A stretch of DNA of 64,000 nt from Chitinophagaceae bacterium (GTDB taxonomy: Bacteria > Bacteroidota > Bacteroidia > Chitinophagales > Chitinophagaceae). Within the stretch, counting starts at the first letter, position 1. Every line of letters starts with the position of its first letter. The translations under genes and the position numbers were made by a program. Below are positions 37,794-46,379 of this stretch, piece by piece. The notes beneath the pieces are model-generated. The model saw nothing but the letters and a program-made list of their open reading frames with translations. It was not told the DNA's origin and did no database searches. The stretch lies in assembly GCA_016720745.1 (NCBI GenBank), contig JADKKA010000022.1, forward strand, positions 558,001 to 622,000, in the 5' to 3' direction.

Positions 37794-38270
37794 GTGAACA
37801 GGAAATGGCTGCCTTATTTGCTGATGGCGTTGATGCTGGTGGCGATTGTACTGATTCGTCAGTGTAAGGGTAATCAGGATCCGGTACCCAAACCAAAGGT
37901 CACCAACCCCGACCGGCCCAAAGACCCGGCTTCCAATCCAACCAACCGGGATAAAGGCTTTGACCGCAGCACATCCTATCTCGATTACAGCCAGCATGCC
38001 AGTTGCCGGATGCAATGCCGGAAAATCTCCAAATCGGAGGTAGAAGAGATCATGCTGGAAGGAAAAATCAATTATAAAAAGAGCGATTTACAAAATGCCC
38101 GCTGCCCGCGTTATGCTCTCGAAGGGGTGACGCATGATGACCAGCGGGTGCGGATCATTTTTGCACAATGCAATGAAAAGACGGTGGTGGTAACGGTGAT
38201 TGATCTGGGAACTGATTATGCCTGTGACTGCCCGGGAGATGATAATCAATATAAAAACAAAGGCCGATGA
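37794..38270 (+). CDS. DUF4258 domain protein
   Basis: 158 aa, starting at GTG 37794 with an N-terminal membrane anchor or signal (WLPYLLMALMLVAIVLI), a Pro/Lys/Asp linker, and a DUF4258 domain: SQHASCRMQCRKISKSEVEE to RVRIIFAQCNEKTVVVTVID. Several extra Cys (RMQC, NARC, AQC, ACDC) suggest disulphides or metal binding in the periplasm. The domain resembles toxin-like RelE/BrnT folds, but no antitoxin is adjacent and export argues against a toxin role. The stop overlaps the start of the plsC gene (ATGA). Confidence 0.75.
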   Translation: MNRKWLPYLLMALMLVAIVLIRQCKGNQDPVPKPKVTNPDRPKDPASNPTNRDKGFDRSTSYLDYSQHASCRMQCRKISKSEVEEIMLEGKINYKKSDLQNARCPRYALEGVTHDDQRVRIIFAQCNEKTVVVTVIDLGTDYACDCPGDDNQYKNKGR

Positions 38271-39029
38271 AGCTGCTCCTGATGCCGCTGAAATGGCTTT
38301 ACAGTATTTATGCATTTTCTCAGTTTCGTGGCCGTCATGCTGCTGATTTTTCCCTTTGCACTGATCTCCACTTTTTTTGGCAAGATCCGGGGAGGAAATA
38401 TGGTGTTCTGGCTTTGCATGCGCTGGGCAGATATCTGGTTCTTCCTGATATTTATCTGGCACCGGAAGATCTACGAAGCACCACATGATAAGCAAAGGCC
38501 TTATATATTCGTGAGCAATCATATCTCTTATATCGATGCGGCCATCATCCCCAAAGCACTCCGCCAGCCGGCAAGGCCATTGGGAAAAGCAGAGATGAGC
38601 AAAGTGCCGATATTCGGATTGATCTACCGGAATGCGATTGTAACGGTGGACCGGAGCAGTGTTAGTAACAGAGCCAAAAGTATCCGGATACTGAAATCAC
38701 TGATCAATAAAGGAATTTCAGTGATGGTATTCCCCGAAGGAACATTTAATATGGGCACCACCCCACTAAAAGATTTTTATGACGGGGCATTCAGGGTGGC
38801 CATTGAAACGCAAACACCGGTAAAGCCGGTCCTTTTTCTGGACGCTTACAGAAGAATGCCCTATGAATCTTTGTTTCATATGAGTCCTGGTATCAGCAGG
38901 ATATTGTACCTGGAGGAAGTGCAGGTAGCCGGTTATACATTATCCGATCTGCCCAAATTAAAAGCAGAAGTATATAGCTTAATGGAGCAAAAACTGGTCG
39001 CATACAATTATGCCTGGCGAAAAGCCTGA
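38267..39029 (+). CDS. plsC: 1-acyl-sn-glycerol-3-phosphate acyltransferase, N-terminal frameshift
   Basis: Acylates lysophosphatidic acid to phosphatidic acid at the membrane. The PlsC core is intact: HxxxxD-type block as SNHISYIDAAIIP, GKAEMSKVPIFG, and block III VMVFPEGTFNMG. The natural start is probably ATG 38267, coupled to the upstream gene, reading MKLLLMPLKWLYSIYAF. That frame joins the core only if the T4 run 38315-38318 loses one base. Translation from ATG 38310 (MHFLSFVAVMLL) would still give a 239-aa enzyme lacking about 15 residues, so function may survive. Confidence 0.85.
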
Positions 39030-39046
39030 CGAGCGAAGCAACTGCA

Positions 39047-41536
39047 TTGCATCCTATTCTGAAAAAAGACAAAGTAAAAAATCACTTGTACGCTGAAATC
39101 ATCATACCTGCCGCATTACCGAAAAATTATACATGGTCGGTTCCTGCCCATTTACTGGAGCAGGTAAAACCGGGTTGCCGGGTGGAAGTGAATCTGGGAA
39201 AGAATAAAAAGTATGCAGGGGTTGTAAAGAAATTGCTGGAAGAAAAACCGGAATTCATTGAAACCAAGGACATCCTGAATGTACTGGATACTGAACCGGT
39301 AGTATTTGAAGAGCAGCTCAGTTTATGGGAGTGGATGGCTTCTTATTATATGTGCAGTGAAGGAGAAGTAATGGCAGCAGCCCTTCCGGCTCACTTCAAA
39401 CTATCCAGTGAAACCATCCTGGTATTCAATGAAGAATATGGGGATGATTTTTCTGCACTCGACCATGATGAATACCTGGTAGGGGAGGCATTGCTCCTGA
39501 AAAAAGAACTGAACCTGGGAGAAGTACAGCAACTCCTGGATTCTTCCCATGTTTACCCGGTAATCAACCGCCTGATACAAAAAAAGGTTTGTCATGTCTG
39601 GGAAGCACTGAAGCAAACCTATGTTCCCAAAAAAGAAACCTATGTATTGCTGAACCCGGTCTATGATAACGAAGACAGTTTATCTGAATTGCTGAATAAC
39701 TGGACACGGGCCCCCAAACAAATGGAACTCCTGCTCAGCTATCTCCATCTGATGAAAACAAGCGGGGAGGTAACAAAATCATCCCTGCTGAAAAAATCAG
39801 GAGCATCCGATGCTCAACTCAAAGGTTTGGTGGATAAACAGGTACTGCGGCTGGAGAAACGCATTATTGACCGCATCAGTTACCTGCCGAAAAATGTACT
39901 GATTGATTTTGAGCTGAGTGAAAAACAAAAAGCAGCCCTGGAAAAAGTAAAGACGGAATGGGAACAGCGCCCGGTTTGTTTATTACATGGTGTTACGTCA
40001 AGTGGTAAAACCAATATTTATATTCATCTGATCGAAGAAATGATCCGGCAGGGAAAACAGGTGCTGTACATGCTGCCCGAGATTGCATTAACCTCACAGG
40101 TAATCCGCCGCTTGCAAAAACATTTTGGCGGATATATCGGAGTGTATCATTCTAAATTTTCACAGAATGAGCGAGTGGAAATCTGGAACAAGATCAAAAC
40201 CGGCGAACTAAGGATCATCCTTGGGGCCCGGTCGGCAGTATTCCTTCCTTTCCGTGATCTGGGACTGGTGATCTGCGATGAAGAACACGATGCCTCTTTC
40301 AAACAACAGGAGCCGGCACCCCGTTACCATGGCAGGGATGCGGCCATTTATTTTGCCTCTCTTTTTGGCGCAAAAACATTATTGGGAAGCGGTACTCCTT
40401 CCGTAGAAAGTTATTATAACGCCAGTACGGGCAAATATGGATTTGCTGAATTGTTGTCCCGCTACGGCGACCTGATTTTACCCACGATAGAAATGATTGA
40501 CATGCGGAAAGTGTTCATCCCGGATAAACCGAAGCATGATAAAATCATTCTCTCCCCACAACTGGTAGAAGCAGTGAATGAAGTAATTGGCCGGAATAAA
40601 CAGGTGATTCTTTTTCAAAACCGGAGGGGCTATGCACCTTATCAGGTATGCGGTGTTTGCGGATGGATTCCTCAATGTAAATACTGCGATGTATCACTGA
40701 CCTTTCATAAACTCAGCAACCGGCTGGTTTGTCATTACTGTGGTACCAGTTATCCACCGGTACACAGTTGTGCGGCCTGCGGAAGCGATAAATTCACCCA
40801 ACGGAATTTCGGAACCGAAAAGATTGAAGAACAGTTACAGGAAACCTTTCCCAATGCCAGAGTGGCAAGGATGGATATGGACACCGTAAGAGGGAAGAAT
40901 GCCCATGATGCACTGATCCAGCAATTTGAACAGGAGCGGATCGATATCCTGGTGGGCACACAAATGGTGGTAAAAGGGCTTGACTTCGACAATGTGGATT
41001 TGGTGGGTATCCTGGATGCAGATGGCCTGCTTTATTTTGCTGATTTCAGGGTGAATGAAAGAGCTTTTCAATTAATGGAACAAGTAAGTGGCAGGGCAGG
41101 GAGGAAGGAAGCCACCGGTAAAGTACTGGTGCAGACTTCACAACCGAAACATCCTTTACTGCAGGTAGTGCAGCAGCATGATTACAAAGCCATGTTCACA
41201 GAAGAAATCAAAAAGCGTAAAGAGTTTGCCTATCCGCCTTTCACAAGGATCATTCAGTTGACCTTCAAACATAAATTCAGGGAAGTGGTGGAAAGAGCGG
41301 CAGTCAAATATGCCGACGCACTCAAGAAGCGTTATGGTCCTTACCTGGTTGGTCCTGCTGAACCGGTGATTGGCCGGATAAGGAACCAGTACCTGATGGA
41401 ATTATTATTGAAACTCCCCCGCGATGGGAAGACCATCAACCAATGCAAGCAGGACCTGCTGGAACATACGGCGATCCTGCACCAGGAACCCACTTTCCGC
41501 TCTGTAACCGTAGTGCCAGATGTAGATCCTGTTTAA
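39047..41536 (+). CDS. priA: Primosomal protein N' (replication restart helicase)
   Basis: 3'-5' DNA helicase that reloads DnaB at stalled forks. About 815-829 aa. Seen: N-terminal 3'-DNA-binding domain (YAEIIIPAALPKNYTWSVP), Walker A in LLHGVTSSGKTNIYIH, Walker B DEEH in VICDEEHDASFKQ, the zinc-binding Cys cluster (CGVCGWIPQCKYC, CHYCGTSY, CAACGSDKF), helicase motifs V and VI (VGTQMVVKGLDFDNV, QVSGRAGRK), and the C-terminal domain. No ATG fits the N-terminus; TTG 39047 or TTG 39086 must serve. Starts 17 bases after plsC. Confidence 0.95.
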   Translation: MHPILKKDKVKNHLYAEIIIPAALPKNYTWSVPAHLLEQVKPGCRVEVNLGKNKKYAGVVKKLLEEKPEFIETKDILNVLDTEPVVFEEQLSLWEWMASYYMCSEGEVMAAALPAHFKLSSETILVFNEEYGDDFSALDHDEYLVGEALLLKKELNLGEVQQLLDSSHVYPVINRLIQKKVCHVWEALKQTYVPKKETYVLLNPVYDNEDSLSELLNNWTRAPKQMELLLSYLHLMKTSGEVTKSSLLKKSGASDAQLKGLVDKQVLRLEKRIIDRISYLPKNVLIDFELSEKQKAALEKVKTEWEQRPVCLLHGVTSSGKTNIYIHLIEEMIRQGKQVLYMLPEIALTSQVIRRLQKHFGGYIGVYHSKFSQNERVEIWNKIKTGELRIILGARSAVFLPFRDLGLVICDEEHDASFKQQEPAPRYHGRDAAIYFASLFGAKTLLGSGTPSVESYYNASTGKYGFAELLSRYGDLILPTIEMIDMRKVFIPDKPKHDKIILSPQLVEAVNEVIGRNKQVILFQNRRGYAPYQVCGVCGWIPQCKYCDVSLTFHKLSNRLVCHYCGTSYPPVHSCAACGSDKFTQRNFGTEKIEEQLQETFPNARVARMDMDTVRGKNAHDALIQQFEQERIDILVGTQMVVKGLDFDNVDLVGILDADGLLYFADFRVNERAFQLMEQVSGRAGRKEATGKVLVQTSQPKHPLLQVVQQHDYKAMFTEEIKKRKEFAYPPFTRIIQLTFKHKFREVVERAAVKYADALKKRYGPYLVGPAEPVIGRIRNQYLMELLLKLPRDGKTINQCKQDLLEHTAILHQEPTFRSVTVVPDVDPV

Positions 41537-41567
41537 CGATTTTCAACAGAAAAATTCTGCAATAAAT

Positions 41568-42089
41568 TTAAAAGGAAAGGAACATTTGATGATTGGGATT
41601 GGTATGGGTGGGAGAAATCCGGAAATCATATTGCCCAACAATCCGGAAGCCCATGCGGGTATAAAAATCAAATGCTTTTTGATTTTCCAGCCAAACGTAA
41701 AGCCAGAAGCCTTTTTGGCGGGCCGCAATAGCCATTTCAATATTGTGCAGGAGTAATGCTTTTCCAAGTCCCTGTCCGTGAAATGCATCCAGCAGATAAA
41801 TACGTTCGAGTTTGGCAACAGGAGCAATGGCAACAGGAGGACAGGGGGTATTAAAAATGATTTTAGAAAAACCAGCTGGCTCATTGCCTGCATAAATAAT
41901 CCGGTAGATATTTTCCGGGTCACTCAATTCTTTTATTACAATATCCGGATCATATTTCTCCGTAACATAAGCGGCAATATCAGTAGCGGGGGCACTGTGA
42001 CCATGAGATTGCAGGAAGGTTTCTTTACCTAATTGGGCCAGTAAGGTGGCATCATCAATACCTGCTGTAAGAATCCGAAAGGGCTGCAT
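41568..42089 (-). CDS. GNAT family N-acetyltransferase
   Basis: 173 aa, cytoplasmic. Motif A: KLERIYLLDAFHGQGLGKALL (acetyl-CoA binding HGQGLG, about residues 104-109), followed by QKAFDFYTRMGFRIVG typical of the C-terminal strand. Similar to spermidine/spermine-type or RimI-like acetyltransferases (N-terminal LLAQLGKETFLQSHG); the acceptor is unknown. Convergent with priA and downstream of the response regulator on the same strand. Confidence 0.88.
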   Translation of the reverse strand: MQPFRILTAGIDDATLLAQLGKETFLQSHGHSAPATDIAAYVTEKYDPDIVIKELSDPENIYRIIYAGNEPAGFSKIIFNTPCPPVAIAPVAKLERIYLLDAFHGQGLGKALLLHNIEMAIAARQKGFWLYVWLENQKAFDFYTRMGFRIVGQYDFRISPTHTNPNHQMFLSF

Positions 42090-42129
42090 GCCGTAAAATT
42101 AGGACCAAAATTATAAGCAATCACCGCGA

Positions 42130-42771
42130 TTAGATCAGTTTATGTTCGTAGGCATATTTCACCAGTCCGATTACGGAATTGGTATTGGTCTTCCTGAAAA
42201 TATTCTTGCGATGTGTTTCAACGGTTCTTTCAGAGATGAAAAGGGTTTCAGCAATTTGTTTGTTGTTATATTCTTTTTCGATCAGCCGGATGATTTCCAC
42301 TTCACGACCGGTAAGGTGGGCATCTTCTTTTTGCTTTTTACGGTTGCTGGTTCTTTGCAGTTCATCCAGCACTTCTTCGCTGAAATAAATGCCACCCCCG
42401 GCAATTTTTTCCAGTGCTTTCACCAGTTCCTGTTTCCCGATATTTTTGAGCACATAACCAGCAATATCGGCATCCTCAATCATTTCATTTACCATATCTC
42501 CCTGTCCGCTCATGGACAAGGCCAGGATCCGGATATCAGGAAATTGCTGCCGAACCATTTTGGCCAGCTGGTTACCGGGAATATTCGGCATCATCACATC
42601 CGTGAGCAGGATATCAATCTTGTGTTTTTTGATCAGTTCCGGAACTTCGGATGAATCGGTGGTGGCAAAGGCAAAATTGAATTTCTCATGTCCTTTGAGC
42701 AGGGAGCTTAATCCGTCGATCACAATCTGGTGATCATCCACGATGCCTAAGGTAATTTTTCCATTCTTCAT
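42130..42771 (-). CDS. NarL/FixJ-type response regulator
   Basis: 213 aa from ATG 42771 (MKNGKITLGIVDDHQIV); the frame is open to 42825. Receiver domain with phosphoacceptor Asp in ILLTDVMMPNIPGNQL and switch residues LALSMSG, then a LuxR-type helix-turn-helix (HLTGREVEIIRLIEKEYNNK, IAETLFISERTVETHRKNI). The cognate kinase is almost certainly the HisKA_3 kinase just upstream, with which it would form an operon were it not for a 250-base repeat-filled gap. Confidence 0.93.
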   Translation of the reverse strand: MKNGKITLGIVDDHQIVIDGLSSLLKGHEKFNFAFATTDSSEVPELIKKHKIDILLTDVMMPNIPGNQLAKMVRQQFPDIRILALSMSGQGDMVNEMIEDADIAGYVLKNIGKQELVKALEKIAGGGIYFSEEVLDELQRTSNRKKQKEDAHLTGREVEIIRLIEKEYNNKQIAETLFISERTVETHRKNIFRKTNTNSVIGLVKYAYEHKLI

Positions 42772-42920
42772 TTTGGTAGCCGGTTTGTCGATGGTGGCGG
42801 TATCATTGCCGCTGGTAAAATACATAAAATTGGGTTTTGGTTTGTTATTGTCATGAAAATCATGACGTAAACAAGGATGCAGGGGTTGGAAAAATTACAG
42901 TTGGGGAATTGTTAAAGAGA

Positions 42921-43083
42921 GGGAATTGGATATTGGGTATTAGGTATTGCTTCGCCCCAAAGGGGTGTACCCGCCATAGCCCGCCATAGCTTTAGCGAAG
43001 GCGGGAAATTAGGTTCTTTGGAGCGGACTGACCGACTGAAGACTGTCGACTACTGACTGTAGACTGTCGACTGACCGACTGCT
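42921..43083. repeat. Composite repeat between kinase and regulator genes
   Basis: ATATTGGG-type units (42921-42950), a palindrome with arms CCCGCC (42980-42985) and GGCGGG (43000-43005) preceded by a partial second copy of its left half, then GACTNNN heptamers and a few octamers (43025-43083) reaching the kinase stop codon. Same module order as at 10095 and 14682. Confidence 0.8.
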
Positions 43084-44885
43084 TAAGGCAGCGGAACATG
43101 CATCGCAATCACCGTCCCCCGACCGGGAGCGGAGTCGAAATCAACGGTTCCCCGGAGGTATTCAATTCGGGTAATGATGTTTTTTAAGCCTATACCTTCA
43201 AATTTTTCTTTATCTGTAGGGTCAAAGCCCTTTCCATTGTCTTCCACTGTGCCACTGATACCGTCCTTGTCACGGATCAGGGAAATATCCAGGTTGCTGG
43301 CATGGGCATGTTTCATGGCATTGTGAACACATTCCTGGATAACCCGGTACAACACCGTCTCTACATTGGAATCCAGCTTTTCATCCAGTCCTTCTGTATA
43401 TACATGCACCTGCATGGTTTTATTACTGAGCTTATTCACAAATTCATGGATGGCATTTCCCAGGCTATTTCTCAATAATGCGTTTGGCATCATGATATGG
43501 GATACGGTGCGTACTTCTTTGCAGCTTTCATCCACCAGACTGATGGCTTTTTCAAAGTTTTCTTTCTGTTTTGGATCAGTAAATGCCAGTTCTGATTCAA
43601 TAGCAGAGAGATTCATTTTGGCGGCACTCATCATTTGTCCCACGCCATCATGCAGGTCTTTGGCGATCCTTTGTCTTTCATTTTCTTCCGCCTCCAAAAT
43701 GGCCCGGGCCTTCAATTCCTGCTGTTTCAAAATCTCGGCCTGCAACTGGCTTTCCTGTTTAAGGCGGTAGCGCTTATAATAGGAAAAGGCTAGTAACAGT
43801 CCTAAAATCACCAGCACGCCAATACCTGCCATCAGGTAATTCTGCATCCGGATCCTGCTCTGCTGGGATTGAATCTGTTGTTCCTTCCTGGCAGTTTCAT
43901 ATTGGGAGTTCAGCCGCTGGATTTCTTTTGTTTTTTCCAGGTTGAACAAACTATCACGCAGTGCCGTTCTTTTGTTGAAGTATTCAAAAGCTTTTTGAAA
44001 ATCTCCCTGTTTTTGGGAAACAGCGGAGAGCTCGTTGTAATTATTTGATTGCAACTCGGGATACCTCATTTTCTCCGCCAGCCGGTTACTCATCGTGAGG
44101 TAGTCAATGGCTTTTTTGTAATCACCTTTGGCATTCATGGCAACACCGAGGTCTGAATAGGCCAGGGCCATGGAAAAACTATCCTTGAGTATTTCCCTGA
44201 TACGCAGACAACGCAATAGATTTATTTCAGCCAGGTCATATTTTTTTTCAATCACATACACGCCTGCAATATTGCTGAGGGAATAGGATACACTCAGGGA
44301 ATCCCCAGCTTTTTCTGCCAGGTGCATGGACATGGTGTAACGGTTCACCGCCTCTTTATAATCATATTTGTATTCATATACTACACCCGATTCATTCAGG
44401 ATCATGGCGATCCCCGATGTATCATTTAATGAACGGTAAATGGCATTGGCATTGCTGTAATTTTCCAGGGCTTTGTCGAGATCACGGGTCTTCCGGTACA
44501 ATTTGGCCAGGTCATTATAAACCGGAGCAAGTTTACTGCGGTTCTTTTTATCTTTTTCCAGAATGGCAATGGCTTCCTGCAGGTATTTGGCGGCTACATC
44601 ATATTTGCCACTGAAATAATTGGCCACACCAATATGCCTTTTGAGCTGGGCCACTGCAATGGAATCTGTATTCTTCCTGGCCAGCCGGAGTGCTTTATCC
44701 CCCTCAATAATCGTGGAATCAAAGTTTTTCAGTTGATAGCTCTCCACCAGTTTGATGGCCGCATTTATCTGCTGGTCATAGGGTCTGTTCGAATTCATGA
44801 CCTGTCGAAGACTGTCAGGGTCTGGCTGACTGAATCCGGTGGTAACAAAAACAAGGGTTAATATGGTGGCAAAAAACAAACGCAT
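43083..44885 (-). CDS. TPR-containing sensor histidine kinase (HisKA_3)
   Basis: 600 aa. Signal peptide (ends VTTGFSQ), six or so TPRs (about residues 60-330) as an extracytoplasmic sensor, one transmembrane helix (YLMAGIGVLVILGLLLAFSY, about 350-369), a coiled linker, the HisKA_3 dimerisation motif with phospho-His in ERQRIAKDLHDGVGQMMSA, and a HATPase_c domain with N box ECVHNAMKHAHA and G box DNGKGFDPTD. Likely phosphorylates the NarL-type regulator encoded downstream. Directly downstream of dapB (3-base gap). Confidence 0.94.
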   Translation of the reverse strand: MRLFFATILTLVFVTTGFSQPDPDSLRQVMNSNRPYDQQINAAIKLVESYQLKNFDSTIIEGDKALRLARKNTDSIAVAQLKRHIGVANYFSGKYDVAAKYLQEAIAILEKDKKNRSKLAPVYNDLAKLYRKTRDLDKALENYSNANAIYRSLNDTSGIAMILNESGVVYEYKYDYKEAVNRYTMSMHLAEKAGDSLSVSYSLSNIAGVYVIEKKYDLAEINLLRCLRIREILKDSFSMALAYSDLGVAMNAKGDYKKAIDYLTMSNRLAEKMRYPELQSNNYNELSAVSQKQGDFQKAFEYFNKRTALRDSLFNLEKTKEIQRLNSQYETARKEQQIQSQQSRIRMQNYLMAGIGVLVILGLLLAFSYYKRYRLKQESQLQAEILKQQELKARAILEAEENERQRIAKDLHDGVGQMMSAAKMNLSAIESELAFTDPKQKENFEKAISLVDESCKEVRTVSHIMMPNALLRNSLGNAIHEFVNKLSNKTMQVHVYTEGLDEKLDSNVETVLYRVIQECVHNAMKHAHASNLDISLIRDKDGISGTVEDNGKGFDPTDKEKFEGIGLKNIITRIEYLRGTVDFDSAPGRGTVIAMHVPLP

Positions 44886-44888
44886 GGA

Positions 44889-45605
44889 TTACAATCCCAG
44901 GACTTCTTTCATGGCATAAAATCCTTTTCTGGATTGAATGAATTCTGCAGCCAGTACGGCACCACCGGCAAATCCCATCCGGTTATGTGCCGTATGAATG
45001 ATTTCGATGGTATCAATGGCAGAGGCGTACCGGACATGATGGGTACCGGGTGCCGGGTCAATTCGCTGACTGATGATCTCCAGGTCTTCCGGATGATCGC
45101 TGAGTTCATTCACCCATCTTTTTTTCCTGTGAATGGAATCCAGTACCTGCTCCGCCAGGGTAATAGCCGTCCCGCTGGGGGCATCTTTTTTATGGGTATG
45201 ATGGATTTCTTCCAGCATCACTTCATATTCCTGGTGAGGTGCCATCAGGGCGGCCAGTTTTTTATTCAGTTCAAAAAATAGATTGACGCCGATACTGAAA
45301 TTACTGGAGTACACAAATCCACCTTTTCTCTCTGCACAAATGGCCTTCATGGCATCCAGCTGATCGGTCCAGCCCGTGGAGCCGCAAACCAGGGGGGTAC
45401 CCCATTCCAGCATTTGCTGAACATTACTCAGGGCGCTGTGTGGTCCAGTGAATTCAATGGCCGCATCAATTCCACTCAGGTTTTCTTTAGTAAAGTCATC
45501 CAGGTTATGCTGATCAATGATCAGTGCCACCTGGTGACCACGCTGGATGGCAATTTCTTCGATGGCTCTTCCCATTTTTCCATATCCGATTAGCGCCAGT
45601 TTCAT
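44889..45605 (-). CDS. dapB: 4-hydroxy-tetrahydrodipicolinate reductase
   Basis: NAD(P)H-dependent step of lysine/meso-diaminopimelate synthesis. 238 aa. Seen: nucleotide-binding LIGYGKMGRAIEEIA at the N-terminus, EFTGPHSALSNVQ, VCGSTGW, and the substrate/catalytic signature EIHHTHKKDAPSGTA (about residues 145-159). Slightly short, as usual in Bacteroidota. It sits in the conserved phylum neighbourhood parA-parB-DUF5683-dapB. Confidence 0.96.
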   Translation of the reverse strand: MKLALIGYGKMGRAIEEIAIQRGHQVALIIDQHNLDDFTKENLSGIDAAIEFTGPHSALSNVQQMLEWGTPLVCGSTGWTDQLDAMKAICAERKGGFVYSSNFSIGVNLFFELNKKLAALMAPHQEYEVMLEEIHHTHKKDAPSGTAITLAEQVLDSIHRKKRWVNELSDHPEDLEIISQRIDPAPGTHHVRYASAIDTIEIIHTAHNRMGFAGGAVLAAEFIQSRKGFYAMKEVLGL

Positions 45606-45703
45606 GTTTCAGATTTAGTATAAATATGATTGGTCGAAAGGCTAACAATCAAAGCAAATGTAATTATTATTGGCAGGGGCTGTTACCCGTACTGGTACGG
45701 ATT

Positions 45704-46366
45704 TTATTTTCCGATCTTAATGATCAGGCTGAGTCCGTTGGTGCGGGCCAGCTCGCTGTAACCGGGTTTGAATTGCAGGCTGAGATCGGGGCTCACATCA
45801 AAGGTTTTGAGATGCGCATCAACAGCGGCATCTACTACATTAAGTCCCCAGATCAGGATCATAAACAACACCGAGTAATCAATATCCCGCCTGAACTGGT
45901 TGCGGTAAAAGCGAAGGGATTCTTCCCCGAGTGGCTGCAGGTTGGGTTTGATTTTTGAATAAAGCGCGGAATCTGTTCGCAGCACCCGCATATTGTATTT
46001 GACCTTATAAGCAAAACGGGTGTCTTTGTAATTCTTCAGGTTATAAAAAAAGATTCCACCACTGATGCCCAATGCACCGTACACGATAGGTAGCTTCCAG
46101 TATTTTTTATTGTAAATCTGTCCAAGCCCGGGTAAAAGCGCAGAACGGATCGCCGCTTTTTTGGGTTGATGGGCAGCAAAGGCAGAATCATATTTGTTCA
46201 TCGGTTTTTTAGCAGGGGGGATCGTATCCGTCACCTTGCTTTTTTTCCCTTTATCTTTCTCCTTTATTTTTTCCTTCATGATGATTTCTTCCTGTGCCAG
46301 CAAAGAAGTGCTGGTACCCGAAAAGAGTAAGAGAAATAATATGATCAGCAGGGGGCGGGGCATCAT
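45704..46366 (-). CDS. DUF5683 domain protein
   Basis: 220 aa from ATG 46366, with a signal peptide (LLIILFLLLFSGTSTSLLAQ), a Lys-rich linker, and the DUF5683 core: KKAAIRSALLPGLGQIYNKK (membrane-associated P-G-L-G-Q-I-Y motif), two hydrophobic segments, then YRNQFRRDIDYSVLFMILIW and a short C-terminal region. Function unknown; conserved between parB and dapB across Bacteroidota, which hints at an envelope or division-linked role. Confidence 0.85.
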   Translation of the reverse strand: MMPRPLLIILFLLLFSGTSTSLLAQEEIIMKEKIKEKDKGKKSKVTDTIPPAKKPMNKYDSAFAAHQPKKAAIRSALLPGLGQIYNKKYWKLPIVYGALGISGGIFFYNLKNYKDTRFAYKVKYNMRVLRTDSALYSKIKPNLQPLGEESLRFYRNQFRRDIDYSVLFMILIWGLNVVDAAVDAHLKTFDVSPDLSLQFKPGYSELARTNGLSLIIKIGK

Positions 46367-46379
46367 GTGGGATCTGGCA

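Noticed and set aside
37794..38270. DUF4258 protein as a toxin of a toxin-antitoxin pair
   Set aside because: It has an N-terminal membrane anchor or signal and no small antitoxin gene next to it.
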